This document shows positions 25,417 to 44,362 of a DNA stretch of 57,500 bases, piece by piece; position 1 is the stretch's first letter, and each line of letters begins with the position of its first letter. Both the position numbers and the translations under genes were made by a program. Source of the stretch: Dictyostelium firmibasis (lineage: Eukaryota > Evosea > Eumycetozoa > Dictyosteliales > Dictyosteliaceae); assembly GCA_036169595.1 (NCBI GenBank), contig CM069765.1:8445001-8502500 (forward strand), written 5' to 3'. Below the pieces are notes generated by a model. That model was not told the origin of the DNA and ran no database searches. It worked only from the letters and a program-made list of their open reading frames with translations.

Positions 25417-25428
25417 TCGTCATGACGA
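25417..25428. promoter_or_regulatory. 12-bp palindrome, candidate bZIP-type site
   Basis: TCGTCATGACGA is a perfect palindrome containing two TGACG half-sites back to back. It is the most G/C-rich spot of this promoter and lies 105 bases upstream of the ATG at 25533. bZIP factors of the CREB/ATF type recognise TGACG half-sites; the functional assignment is inference. Confidence 0.45.
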
Positions 25429-25532
25429 CTTTTTTTTTTTTTTTCTTTTTATTTTATTTTTTTTTATCTCGACAAAAGCACATGAGAAAATAATAGATCA
25501 AAAAAAAAAAAAAACAACAAAAAAAAAAAAAA

Positions 25533-32402
<6,870 letters not shown>

Positions 32403-32669
32403 AAAAAAAATAATTAAAGTTATGTATTAATAATTATCACATTATAGAATTTATGATAAATAATAATATTTCTTTTTAAAATTTATTATAATTTTGTTTT
32501 TTTTTTTTTTTTTTTTTTTTTTATAAAAATATTTAATCTTTTTATGGGAATTATTATTTTTTTTTATTTATTTTTTTTTTTTTTTTTTGTTTTTTTTTTT
32601 TACCTTTTATATGATTTGTTATTTTTTTTTTTATTTTTTTTTTTTCACCTTTCCAATTAAAATCAAAGA

Positions 32670-33098
32670 ATGAAACTTAATATATATATATCAATTATTA
32701 TTATTTTTTTAATATCAAGATCACTTGGTGAAATTTGGACAAATTGTGGACCAAATGAGAAATTTAAAATTACCTCTGTTTCAATCGTTCCTGATCCCCC
32801 TGTTAAAGGGAAACTTGTTACTATCACAGGTTCTGGAGATTTAGGTGAAAGTGTAACAGGTGGTGAAGTACAAATACTTGTTAAATATGGATTGATAATT
32901 CTAATCAAGGAAACAAAAGATCTATGTACATTCCCAGGCTTACCATTCACATGCCCAATAAATAAAGGAACATATTCTCAAACGGTAAACTTTACAATTC
33001 CTGAGTCCGCTCCAAATGGCAAATATACTGGTCATGTTAGTATTAATGACCAAAATTCCACAGAGATCGCTTGCATAGATGTTACATTAACCCTTTAA
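32670..33098 (+). CDS. ML-domain (NPC2-like) secreted lipid-binding protein, copy 1
   Basis: 142 residues, intronless. Signal peptide ~1-20 (MKLNIYISIIIIFLISRSLG), then a mature ML domain starting EIWTNCG. Four Cys are placed as in NPC2/PG-PI transfer proteins of Dictyostelium: NCG, DLC, FTC and IAC near the C-terminus. Typical strands are FKITSVSIVPDPPVKGKLVT and GEVQILVKYGLIIL, and the closing strand pair is YTGHVSINDQNSTEIACIDV. ML proteins bind single lipids or sterols in the lumen of endosomes or outside the cell. It is the upstream member of a tandem pair with the gene at 33377; the two are 278 bases apart on the same strand, evidently a gene duplication. Confidence 0.93.
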   Translation: MKLNIYISIIIIFLISRSLGEIWTNCGPNEKFKITSVSIVPDPPVKGKLVTITGSGDLGESVTGGEVQILVKYGLIILIKETKDLCTFPGLPFTCPINKGTYSQTVNFTIPESAPNGKYTGHVSINDQNSTEIACIDVTLTL

Positions 33099-33376
33099 TA
33101 AAATAGATAAAATTGTTTGAATAGAAGTTAAAAATGCAAAAAAAAATATTTTGTTATTTTGTGCTTTCTGTGGGACAAAAAAAAAAAAACTGTCTAAAAA
33201 TGATTTATTAACACATTTACCACACATCCAAATATAAACATTCAATTTAATTTTATTTTTTTATTTTATTTTTATTTTATTTTAATTTTTCTTTTTTTTT
33301 AAAATAAAAATAAAAAAAAAAAAATTAATAATCATTTTTAATTGTAGTGCATTATAATAATAAAAAATAATAACAA

Positions 33377-33814
33377 ATGAAAAAATTTATATTATCAATT
33401 TTTACAATTTTTATAATTTTATTAGTAGCTGATGCCACTCTTACAGATGTATGGAGTAATTGTGGTAGTCCAACTGATACTTTCTCAATTTCCAAAGTTA
33501 CCATATCACCAGATCCACCAGAAAGGGGAAAAGTAGTATCAATATTTGCATCAGGTAACTTAAATGATGAGATATCTAGTGGAGATGTTCAAATTTTAAT
33601 CAAATTTGGTGTGATTACTGTAATAAAAGAAACTAAAGATATATGCTCAAGTGATAACCCATTCACTTGCCCAATTCAACCAGGACCATATTCTCATTCA
33701 TTGAATGTAACAATTCCATCCAGTGCACCAAAAGGAAAATACAGTGGACATTTTGTGTTAACTGATCAATCATCAGATGAAATTGCTTGCATTAATGTAA
33801 ACCTATCTCTTTAA
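33377..33814 (+). CDS. ML-domain (NPC2-like) secreted lipid-binding protein, copy 2
   Basis: 145 residues with a signal peptide ([20 protein letters not shown]). The mature domain DVWSNCG through [11 protein letters not shown] parallels copy 1 almost residue for residue, with a two-residue longer N-terminal loop (SPTDTF) and the same four Cys. The shared core includes (V/I)xPDPPxxGK, GDVQIL(I/V)K(F/Y)G, KETKD(I/L)C and the FTCPI step. Its extra acidic/Ser substitutions suggest divergence in ligand contact or glycosylation. It is probably transcribed separately, with its own A/T-rich promoter between the genes. Confidence 0.93.
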   Translation: MKKFILSIFTIFIILLVADATLTDVWSNCGSPTDTFSISKVTISPDPPERGKVVSIFASGNLNDEISSGDVQILIKFGVITVIKETKDICSSDNPFTCPIQPGPYSHSLNVTIPSSAPKGKYSGHFVLTDQSSDEIACINVNLSL

Positions 33815-33968
33815 AAGTCAAAACCTTCAAATTTGATTAATAAAAATTAAAAATAAAAAAACTAAATTAATTTAGTATATTTAAAATAAAATCATAATAT
33901 AGAAATAAAATTTTAATTTAATTTTATTTAATTAGTAATAAATAAATAATATATATATATAAATGAGA

Positions 33969-36761
33969 TTAACTTTTGATTTTTAAAACCCATTTCTTTA
34001 ACTTTAAACTATTGTCACTATATCTATACTTAGTGAAAACAAAATAAGATATAATCAATGAAGTAACTAAAAGGAAACCAAAACAACCAATAGCAATACC
34101 AATAATTTGGGAAGTTGTTAGGCCTCCTTTTTCACTATTACCATTATCACAATCACTACCTAATAATACAGCCAATGTTGATTTTGTTTGTTTTGTTTGA
34201 TATCTACAATCATCGTTTTGATCTGTTTCTTCACCATTTGATGGGTCATAAGTTTTAAATTGAATGTTATTAAAAGTACCATTCATCTCTAAATTTGATG
34301 TCATAACTGGCATAGATTGACCTTCATTTGATTTATCTTCAACCATTTGTTTATTTAATCTAACTATTAAAGTACCACCAAGTATATTTGCATTCTCTTG
34401 TATATTGATGGTTGATAATTCATTTAAACTATTAATTGTTATGATGATTGTACCACCAACACCTTGTGTATAATTACCTGTAATATTAAGTTTGGTAATG
34501 TTTTTATTACCAATCGTACCAGCTTGATTATTGATTGTTGTATTTAACAAACCCACACCAATAACTGATCCACCTTGTAAATCTATAGTTGAATTTGAAT
34601 GAATTTTTACATTATCAATTAATGTTAATACACCACCATTAAATTGATTTAATTTTTTAAAAACTGAATTTTGGCTAACTGATAGGGAGCCACGATTTTG
34701 AAAATTTACATTTACTTGAGTATCATTTCCATTATTACTATTATCGCTAATTATAAACGTACCATTATTTTCAAGTATTGCGGATGATGATTGTTCAAAA
34801 TTAATGTTTGCTTGAAGAATGAATTCACCAGTACCAGAATTAAAAAGTTTACTTGTTTCATCCAATGTAATGTCGCCACTGATTTCAACTGTACCCACAC
34901 CATTATTATTGAATGTTGAATCAATTAATTTTAAAGTTGATGATTTTGCTTGTCTAATTTTACCAATTGAGCTTATTGAGCAACCAGAGCATTTAAAATT
35001 ACTCTCTGGTCCAATTTGCATTTGACCGTTGGTTAAATTAATTTCATCACTTGAACCAATGTAGTAACCTAATATATTAAATTGACCATTCTTTACCATA
35101 ATATTCGAACCATTGCTATTAACCAAACCAATTGATGTAAAATTTCTATTTAAATCAAATCTTGATCTATTAAATTGTAAACTACCAGTATTAAAGAATT
35201 TACCATCAACTTTGATGTCACTATTTATAAATTCTCTTTTTGTTTTTTTGACAGAATTTATAAGGAAAGATCCTTCAATATTTACATTTGAACCAACAAA
35301 ACTAAATGTTGATCCATCATTTACATCAAGAGAATCGCTAATATTAAATACAGAATTACTACTATTGATACTACTATTATCAAAAGAATAAAATGTTTTT
35401 TCAATCACAACTGATGAAGAATCAACCAATACTGATGAATCATTAAGTAATCCAAATAAACCTTTAATATTTAATTGTGATGAATTTTTAATTGATAGCT
35501 TTGATAAATCTGATAACCCAATAAATTTACCAACTCCTAATAATTCTAAGGAGGAAGAAGATGATAAGGATACAAATGATAGTTCATTTAATATCGACCT
35601 TACTATTATTCCTGGATTTTTTGGTGTTGGTGTGTTTAGTGTAGAATCTGATGATGAGGATACGGATGAGCTATTACTAAGGTCATTGCTTGAATAACCT
35701 ACTGTTAAAATAGAATCATCAACATTTACAGTAGATAGCTCTGAAAGAAACAAAAGTTTACTTTCTACAGTGGATTTTGAATTTATATTCAATTGTGCAG
35801 AATTTCTTACCAACAATGGTGATGATGAAATTAAAAAAGAAGTTTCCTGAATTAATAAACTTGCAGTTGATAATAACCTTAGATTTGAATCTGTAGATAT
35901 AGATGAACCTGAAACATTAAATGTTGCATAGTCTTTAACGGTCAAATCAAAATTTAATAGATCCATACTAGATTTTGAAGACATACGTATCATTGATTGA
36001 TCTTGTATACTAATTGTACCAAGAGTTCCACCTCCTCTATTAAATATGAAATTTGATGATTCCATATCAAATGTTGATCCTGTAAAAACTTTAAAGTTTT
36101 TTAATGAAGAAGATGCTTGGGCATTATAAAGTTTTGAATGTGATTGAGTTGATAATGAAAGAATATTTGTATCATCACTACTGGCTAAAATTAGTTCACC
36201 TTGGAAATAATTTGTACCGCCAATAGATAAAAGATTTGAAAGTACAGTTTGTGAATTACTCTCTGTCATAATGTTTCCAGCTTGATTAACAATTGACTTA
36301 ATATTTGTCATGTTTTTATTTTTAAAGGTGCCATTTTTAATTAAAATTGAAGTATTCTTACCAGACATTGATCCCAAATTAATCAAATTTGAGGTTTGTT
36401 GATTTAAATTTATACTTGCAATATTAACATGATCATCCATTATTCCTGTCCCTCCTTTTGTAATATTAAAATAAACTGTATTATTATTGTTAATATCCAA
36501 ATCATTAGAGAGGGTAACTGGTGCAAAAATTTTTAAGGTAATATTGGTTTTACCACCATATCCTACTTCGATTCCTGCAATTGAAAGTTGATCATTTGAA
36601 AAGCATTGCACATTTGGAACATTAATTGCAATAATAGTGTTTACTGGTAATAAACCCATTAAATTAAAATCACCTCCTGAAAAAAATGTAAGTCCACCCT
36701 GTCCCTTAATTAAATTTAATAAATTTAATAATATAAATATTATTAAATAATTTGATTTCAT
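33969..36761 (-). CDS. large type I membrane protein with Ser/Asn-rich repetitive ectodomain
   Basis: 930 residues, intronless. Signal peptide 1-20 (MKSNYLIIFILLNLLNLIKG). The ectodomain of ~860 residues is a regular series of short strands with Asn/Ser/Thr turns (for example SKLYNAQASSSLKNFKVFTG, SIDLQGGSVIGVGLL-type rungs, INNQAGTIGNKNITKL), consistent with a right-handed beta-helix. It resembles the Dictyostelium family of long repetitive cell-surface proteins with a G-rich end. It has many N-x-S/T sites. One transmembrane helix near 882-906 (IIGIAIGCFGFLLVTSLIIS) is followed by a short basic tail (KLKKWVLKIKS). A surface, adhesion or matrix role is inferred only from architecture. The 3' end faces the ML gene's 3' end (convergent). 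Confidence 0.88.
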   Translation of the reverse strand: MKSNYLIIFILLNLLNLIKGQGGLTFFSGGDFNLMGLLPVNTIIAINVPNVQCFSNDQLSIAGIEVGYGGKTNITLKIFAPVTLSNDLDINNNNTVYFNITKGGTGIMDDHVNIASINLNQQTSNLINLGSMSGKNTSILIKNGTFKNKNMTNIKSIVNQAGNIMTESNSQTVLSNLLSIGGTNYFQGELILASSDDTNILSLSTQSHSKLYNAQASSSLKNFKVFTGSTFDMESSNFIFNRGGGTLGTISIQDQSMIRMSSKSSMDLLNFDLTVKDYATFNVSGSSISTDSNLRLLSTASLLIQETSFLISSSPLLVRNSAQLNINSKSTVESKLLFLSELSTVNVDDSILTVGYSSNDLSNSSSVSSSSDSTLNTPTPKNPGIIVRSILNELSFVSLSSSSSLELLGVGKFIGLSDLSKLSIKNSSQLNIKGLFGLLNDSSVLVDSSSVVIEKTFYSFDNSSINSSNSVFNISDSLDVNDGSTFSFVGSNVNIEGSFLINSVKKTKREFINSDIKVDGKFFNTGSLQFNRSRFDLNRNFTSIGLVNSNGSNIMVKNGQFNILGYYIGSSDEINLTNGQMQIGPESNFKCSGCSISSIGKIRQAKSSTLKLIDSTFNNNGVGTVEISGDITLDETSKLFNSGTGEFILQANINFEQSSSAILENNGTFIISDNSNNGNDTQVNVNFQNRGSLSVSQNSVFKKLNQFNGGVLTLIDNVKIHSNSTIDLQGGSVIGVGLLNTTINNQAGTIGNKNITKLNITGNYTQGVGGTIIITINSLNELSTINIQENANILGGTLIVRLNKQMVEDKSNEGQSMPVMTSNLEMNGTFNNIQFKTYDPSNGEETDQNDDCRYQTKQTKSTLAVLLGSDCDNGNSEKGGLTTSQIIGIAIGCFGFLLVTSLIISYFVFTKYRYSDNSLKLKKWVLKIKS

Positions 36762-36888
36762 TTTTATTTTTTTATTTTTAAAAAAAAAATAAAAAAAAAA
36801 AAAAACAATAATTAGTTCTTATGGAAAAAAAAAAAATATAAAATATAAAAAGTGATCTTTTGAATGTTTATGTTGCTATAAAAAAAAG

Positions 36889-36930
<42 letters not shown>

Positions 36931-37232
36931 ATTTGTTATTTTTAAAATTTAATTTAAAAAAAAAAAATTAAAAATAAATAATTCTCTGAAAATTTTCGTG
37001 CAACATTTGAAGAATCTATATGACAGTAAATATCTATAAATTCTTGGATTTAAAAAATAATAAATAAAAATATCTTATAATCCATTTGTTGGTAAGTTAA
37101 TTGTTATTGTTATTTTTTTTTTTTTTTTTTATGATGGTTATTTTGTTTATATATATGTATATTTTTTTTTTTTAATATTTTTATTTTTATTTTTTTTTTT
37201 TTTTTTTTTTTTTTTTTATTTATATATATCAT
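36762..37232. other. intergenic
   Basis: 5' flank of the beta-helix membrane protein and 3' flank of the PP2C gene. It includes a ~38-base T run (36892-36929) and further T runs to 37217. No gene is seen. Confidence 0.6.
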
Positions 37233-39641
37233 TTATAACTTTACAACGATTACTGTTACATTATCCTTACACAATGAAGATTGAATGGCAGTTTCTAATA
37301 AACAAGATGCCATTGAATCAGCGGTAGAACCTTTGTCATATAAAGAGGAGACCTTTTCTATTGCATCCTTACCATTGATTACGTCCCAAAGACCATCGGA
37401 TGCAATGATGATGAATTTATCTTGAGCTGTTAAAAGATAACGATTTGATATATGAGGTATTGAAATCATACCGATATTTTGTTCCTTAATGAAATGATTA
37501 CCCAATGATCTACTAACGGCGACACCATTGATTCTAGTTTGATTCTCAGTCACTGGTATACCTTGATCTTTAATTCTTTGTTTCTCTGATGGATCATTTG
37601 CTTTGTGATCAAATGTTAATTCAATTGCTTCGTTACCTCTACAAAGGAATGCTGATGAATCACCAACATTACCAACTTGTAAATATCGTTGTTGGTCATC
37701 ATCATTTCTCCATATCAATGCAACTGTAGCTGTACAACCTTCATATTCATGATCTTTCATTTGATTATCTACATTTAAGAATGAATCATTTAATAATAGT
37801 TTCGATTGATTATGATTATTATCACCACCATCATGTTGTTCTCTTAAATTATAGTTAACACCCTCCAATAGTTTCTCTATTTCTTTTGGGAATAATTTTG
37901 AAGCTGAATCTGCTGCACCTCTGCCTGCGTGTCCATCAAAAACACCAAACAAACCAATATCGGAATTGTTCATCTTTTCCCTCAAGAATGGATATATACC
38001 AATTGAAACATCTTCCATCATTGTATTACTACCTGGTGATGGTTTTTTTTTCGCTCTTCTTAATCCAACTTTATTTTCCTCATCCTTTATTGAAAATTCT
38101 AATTTTGAGCTATTTTTATTATTGTTATCACTATTGTTTTGTTCCACATTATTATTATTATCTTCAGATTTTAAAAAATTATCTAAATTAGATAAACTAA
38201 TATTGTTTTTATTATCTTTACTATTAATGAATAAATCTGATAATGATTGCTCTTTATCATTTAAAATTCTATCTTTATCTCTTGGTGAAATTGTCATTTT
38301 CGTTTGAATTTGTTCATCAGTTGTTAATTCCAATAATTTATCATTACCTAAATCATCAAAGAAAATTAGTGGTTTAACTGGTGATTCATTGTGAACTTTA
38401 GTTTTATCATGAATTACCTCTAATTGTTGTTCATTACCAATTGGTGGTGATACTGTTGTATTGGTTGTTAATATTGATGATGAAGATGATGAAGATGATG
38501 AAGATGGTGTAATATTGGTTGAATTGGTTGTTGTAGTTGAGGATATAGCCGCTGCAGTTGCTGATGCCGATGTTATTGATGTTATTGATGTTGTTGATGT
38601 ATTTGCTGATGAAGATGGTGTTGGTGTAAAGAAATCCGAACCTAAATGTTTATTTATACCTTTTTGAGCTTTATTTACTATTTTACTAGATTCTGATTTA
38701 ACCTTATTAAATAATGATTTGAATTTTGGTTCTGATGATGAGGATGAACTTTGACCATCGGAATCATCAGATGATTCTCTAAGGTATGATGATGATGGTG
38801 GTGAAACTGATGAATTACCACCAATTAATCCATTAACATTATCATTACTATTGTTTCTCTTTAACTCACTAATGACATTTGATGTTTTAATTGGGATTGG
38901 TATTGATTTCGATGGGGAACTTGATAAAAATGTTGATGATGTATCCGATGAAAATGATGATGATCTTTCTCTTTCTTTTTCTTTTTCTTGTTGTTTTTGT
39001 AAATTTTTTATAATTTTAGATTCCAAGGATTGAATCGTATTCTCAAGTTTTGTTGATTTCTTTACCTTTTCATCAAATTCTTTCTTTAGTGTAGAGTATT
39101 GATCTTTTTGATCGGATAATTTCTTTTGTAATTGTTTTTCATTATCTTGATACTCCCTCTCTTTCTTTTCAAAGGCTGTTAGTTTTGAGAGTAACTTTTG
39201 CTCACTGGTGTAGATCGAATCACGATCTTTGCTAATCTCTTGAATCTTTATTCTATTACCATCGATTGTTGAATTCAATATGACAATAGAGTTTAAGAGA
39301 TCTTCATTCTTTTCTGTCAATTTTATAATGACTTCAATTTGTTCCTTAATTTCACTTTGTGACTTATTATGATCATTAAAATATTTCAATTGATCCTCTC
39401 TAGATTTCTCAATTTGACTATTGATTTGTTCTTGTAACTCTTGATTCTTTTGTTGTAATTGCTTAATGGTTGCATTTGATAATAATGATTCCGATTGTTG
39501 TGATGGTGAATAGTTTTGTATTAATCTAACTGATCCTGGTGATTGTTCTTTTGTTACAATCGATGTTGTAGTACTTGTATTCTTTTCACCATCATTTTCA
39601 ATTGTTATTTCTTTAGTTATTAATTTTATTGGTTGTTGTGG

Positions 39642-39672
<31 letters not shown>

Positions 39673-39872
39673 GATGATAATAATTTATTATCTTTTGATG
39701 AATGAGTTGTGAAAAAGTGTTGTCGATTTTGATAAAAGAATAAAACTATTATAAATAAAATAGCCGCATAAACAGTGTTTGCTAAAAATTCTAAAAATTC
39801 GTTTGACACCATTAAAGATAAAAACAATATTGAAAATGCAGACAAAATTTTGATGTCCATCATCAGAACCAT
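37233..39872 (-). CDS. membrane-anchored PP2C-family protein phosphatase
   Basis: 879 residues, intronless. Residues ~5-50 contain one or two hydrophobic helices (ILSAFSILFLSLMVSNEFLE, YAAILFIIVLFFYQ), so the protein is probably tethered to an internal membrane. Residues ~130-300 form a coiled coil (LQQKNQELQEQINSQIEKSR onward). A Ser/Thr/Asn-rich linker follows to ~600. The PP2C catalytic domain occupies ~605-879: MMEDVS, GLFGVFDGHAGRGAA, EGCTATVALI, VGNVGDSSAFLC, DHKANDP and IIASDGLWDV are all present. The motif normally reading SRxxGD is SRSLGNHF, with Asn792 replacing the metal-ligand Asp. PP2Cs dephosphorylate pSer/pThr with Mn/Mg; activity may be altered here. It is divergent with the ABCG gene. 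Confidence 0.92.
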
Positions 39873-40894
39873 TTTTGAAGTTTTTTTATTTTATTTTTTA
39901 AAAAAAAAATAATAAATGAATAAATTTATATATTAAGAAAAAAAATATATATAAGGATATGTACAATATACAAAAAAAAAATAAAAAAAATAAAATAAAA
40001 CAAAATAGAATAAAATAAAATAATATATAGAAATATACAAAGTGCAAGTATAGTGTGTATGAGAAAGAACAGAGTAAGTGGTTAAATTTTTTTTTTTTTT
40101 TTCTTTTATTTTTTTTTTTTTTTTTTCTTTATTTTTTTCAAATAAAAAAATTTTTTTTTTTTTTTCTTTTCTTTTTTTTTTTTTTATTTTTTTTTTTTTT
40201 TATTTTTTTTTTTTTTTTTTTGAAATAAAAAAATTAAAATTCAGATATTTTCTTGAGTTTAAAATAGCACAAAAAAAAAAAAAAAGAACCGTTAGAGTCG
40301 ATTAGAGGTATTTTTTTTTTTTTTCAATTACGATCCGTGAATCTGATTTTAACAGATTACCATGATAACATGTTAACAAAAAATGAAAAAATAAAATAAA
40401 AAATAAAAAAAAAAAATAATAAAAAAAAATTCAAAATAATAAAAATCAAAAAACAAAAAAAAAAAAAAAAAAAAAAAAAAAGTTGCTTATTTACTTTATC
40501 TTTAATTAAATAAAGATTATCTTTTAAAAATATATTTGATCCATCATTTTCTTAATTTGATATTTTAATTATTATCTTTTTTTTTTAAAATTTTTATTAA
40601 AATATTTTAATTTTTTTGATTTTTTAATTTTTTTTTTAATTTTCTTTTTTTTTTTTTTAAATAATTTTGTCAAAAAAAAAAAAATAAAAAAAATAAAATA
40701 AAAAAAATAAAATAATAAAAACCTACATTTTCTATTTTTTTAGGATAATTACATATTAAAAAAAAAAAAAAAAAAAACAAAAATTATATAAACAAATATA
40801 TATATATAAAAATATTGATAAATAAATAAAAAAAAAATAAAAATAAAAAAAAAACATTTATTAAATAATAATTATTTAATAATAAACATATAAT
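39873..40894. other. divergent promoter region, PP2C and ABCG genes
   Basis: 1,022 bases of mostly A/T homopolymer. A mixed-sequence island at 40288-40380 contains GAACCGTTAGAGTCGATTAG, an AATCTG/CAGATT inverted repeat around 40342-40359 and a TAACATGTTA palindrome near 40369. No gene is seen. Confidence 0.6.
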
Positions 40895-43800
40895 ATGATA
40901 ATATATGAAAATAATAAAATTTGTTATATTTCGTTATCAATAATATTATTATTATTTTCGTTTGTAAGTGTTAATAATGGTTATAAAAAAACAGCAAATG
41001 AGATATTAAATGAAAATTTCAACCATGAATTATTTCAACAACACCAACTCGAAAAAGAGTTTAAAACCCAACAACTCGTCCAAGAGGATCCAGACATGTA
41101 TTCGGAATGGGTTGGGATACCAATAGTGAATGATTATAGTTATGACTATGATAGATTTGGTGGTGATAAAAAGATAGATATGGTTGTATATGATAGTGAC
41201 AGTGCCATAAGTTCTGGTTCAGCACAAAACTATTGGTATGGTCAAACATGTGAAGCTACGATATTTAATAATACAAAGACTACAAGCTGTCCAAACGATT
41301 GTTTCTCCTACTGGGGCCAAGGACAATGTAATGAGACTACCTCAACATGTGTTTGTAATTACTTTTTTATTGGTGATGATTGTTCAGAAAATGTTGACCC
41401 AGACCATAATTGGGATATAATGAATTGCAATGGTGGTAGATATTGCCCACCAGTTTACAACACTCCTTCACCAAGATATTGTATTTGTCCACCAGGTCAA
41501 ACAGGTTTAGAATGTACAGTCTGTCAAAATAGTGCTGGGTGTCAATCATTAACTGGTAATTACTCTTCAGATTATGAATGTAATTCTTCACCCTATGCAT
41601 ATTATAAAAAAAGTTATAGTTGTTTTGTTACAAGTAAGTAATACCATACATAAAAATACAAATACATAGAAAAATGAAATTAAAGCTATTTTTATTTTTA
41701 ATATTATTATTTAGGTGAAGAAGTTAATAGTGATTTAAATAATTCAACTGCATCATCAGCAATTGATTGTGAATTTCCAGGTGGAAGTTATAATACACAA
41801 ACAGGATTTTGTTCAATGAATTTATATTATAAAATTCAAGGATCACCATTATATTTTAATTGTTCATTCACTGAATGTGATCGTACAATTTTACCAGGTC
41901 AAAATCAATCGATTGTATGTCAAAATAGTGTTTGTAATTGTACCACCTATTGTGGTTTTATATTGGATGGTTTAATTTCACAGGTAACAGGCCAAGCAAC
42001 ATTTGAATGTGGTGGCCAAACAAATTCCGATGGAACATCGAACTGTGTCTTCACACAATACACCATTTCAGCGATGATACCAACGATTCCATTGAAATGT
42101 GTAACGGGTGAATGTATTGAGACTACACCACCAATCTATCCGGTACCAGTGGCGACAGTAGGGTTCCTATATATTTATGTTGGTTCAGGTGTTGGGTTCG
42201 TTGGACTAACGTTATTGGTTGGTGCAATCTTTTTAATTTTCTCGCTCCAAGAACATCGTAAAAACTTTAAAGAGGATACTCATTTGGTTTGTGAACTAAG
42301 TTTCCATAATATCAGTTGCTATGTCAATGAACGTAGTGGTTTCTTTGGTAAGGATAAAAAGAGAAAACAAATTCTTGACAATGTCAATGGTGTTTGTCCA
42401 CCAGGTCAATTGACTGCATTGATGGGTTTATCAGGATCAGGTAAAACAAGTTTATTAGATATTTTATCGGGTAGAAAGAATGTTGGTAATCTCGATGGTA
42501 AAGTATTGATAAATGGTGCACCAGTCGGTAAAAACTTTAAGAGAATCTCTGGTTATGTCACTCAAGATGACATTCAAATCGGTACACTAACATGTCGTGA
42601 ACATTTAATGTTTGCTGCTCTATTGAAACTTCCAGAGAATATGTCATTGGAAACCAAACAGCAACGTGTCGCAAGTGTATTGGAAGAGTTGGGTTTAACT
42701 CGTGTAGCCGATAATCCAATTGGTACCTCTGAGAAGAGAGGTATCTCTGGTGGTGAACGTAGAAGATTGTCGATCGCCACCGAATTGATAGTTGATCCTA
42801 GTATTCTATTCATCGATGAACCAACATCTGGTCTCGACAGTCATTCAGCATCAGAGTTGATTACAAAACTCAAACAATTGGCAAACAATTCAACAAAGGG
42901 TCAACGTACCATTATCTTTTCAATTCATCAACCATCGGCTGAACTCTTTGAACAATTTGATAATTTGATCCTTTTACATCAAGGTAATCCTTATTTCTCT
43001 GGAAAGAGAGAGGACTCAGTAAACTATTTCATCAGACAAAAGATTGCTGGTATGACTGAGTTTGAAAAACAAAACTACAGGATGCATCTTAAAAATCCAG
43101 CCGATTTCATTATCTCAATGGTTACCGATAAAAACTGCCAAAGATTTAATTCAAACTATGTTGATTCTCGTGCAGCCTCTCCATTCTATCAATCGGGCTC
43201 ACCAGCTCTATCTTCAAATAGTAACACCAGTGATATAAATTTGAATCATCATGGTGTCATTGAAAATCCTCATAACCAAAATCAACAACGTCATCACCAA
43301 CACCATCGTCATATCTATGGCATTAATGCACCACCAATCGATAACAATGATAGTGATAGTGATAGTGATGAGAGAGATCATCTATTGGCAAGTGGCAGCA
43401 TAAAAGATTCCTCTCTTGAAAAGCACAACAATGATGACATTGAGGTTATGGAGGGCCATCATAATCAAGGTGAACCATTGGCAAGTCATGTTAAAATCGG
43501 TAAGGTCGAAGAGTATGCAACATCGTTTTGGACACAGTTCTTTGTTGTTTGTCGTCGTTCTCTATTAAACTATATGAGAAATCCTTTCCTTTTACGTACT
43601 ACTTACTTTGTACATATATTCGTTGGTCTCACATTGGGTTATCTCTTTTGGAAACTTCCAGCAAATCTTGAACCAGGTTGTCAAAATAGATTTGGTGCAA
43701 TGTTTTTCATGACGGCCCTTCTCTCTTTTGGTAGTATCACTTCATTGGACCTCTTCTATAATGATCGTATCATTTTCATTCGTGAGAGAGCAAATGGTTT

Positions 43801-44362
43801 CTATAGAACTTCAGCTTATTTTTTGGCAAAAGTAGTAACCGATATCATTCCAATGAGAGTTATACCACCAATTATTTTGGGTTCAATTTGTTATTATATG
43901 ATTGGTTTACGTCCAGGTATTCTTCACTTTATCTATTTCCTCATTTCTTTGGTCCTAACTAGTACAGTGGCCTCATCGATGTGTATGGCAATCAGTACAA
44001 TATCTCCAACCTTTGGTACAGCAAACATGGTTTCAATCTTGCTTCTCTTTGTATTTTTATTATTTGATGGTTTCCTTTTAGCAAGAAGTTCAATTCCAAA
44101 GTATTTGGTTGGTTTGGTTTGGATTAGCTTTATGTCATATGGTTTGGAAATCCCTGTTGTCAATGAATTCGATGGTCTTTGGATTCAATATAATCCTCCA
44201 AACACTAGACCAACCTACGCTGATGGTATGGAGTTCCTTTCGACAATTGGTGCTGATCCAAATAGACTATTCACCGATATGTACGTTTTACTTGGTATGA
44301 TTGTTGGTTATTTATTATTAGCTTATATTTTCTTAAGATTTTTAGTTAGAGAATACAGATAA
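40895..44362 (+). CDS. ABC transporter G family half-transporter with long Cys-rich extracellular N-terminus
   Basis: Exons 40895..41633 and 41715..44362 (donor GTAAGT, acceptor TTTAG) give about 1128 residues. A signal peptide/first helix lies at ~9-30. The ~350-residue Cys-rich ectodomain has EGF-like spacing (CPNDCFSYWGQGQCNETTST, then CVCNYFFIGDDC; CICPPGQTGLEC). One transmembrane helix lies at ~395-425. The cytosolic ABC domain has Walker A GLSGSGKTS (~486), signature ISGGERRR (~591) and Walker B ILFIDEPTSGLDS (~611). An Asn/His/Asp-rich linker (~740-830) follows, then the ABC2 membrane domain with about six helices, ending FLRFLVREYR. The order NBD-TMD defines ABCG. The architecture resembles plant WBC24/28-type ABCGs with luminal extensions. 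It must dimerise; the substrate is not predictable. ABCG24 of D. discoideum is a possible identity that I could not confirm. Confidence 0.95.

Larger units (their letters stand above)
24623..25532. other. intergenic, promoter of the giant Asn-rich gene
   Basis: It holds an 18-bp tandem duplication (25137-25172), an A(11-12)G ladder (25340-25396), a 12-bp palindrome (25417-25428) and A-rich leader sequence before the ATG at 25533. No gene is seen. Confidence 0.6.
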
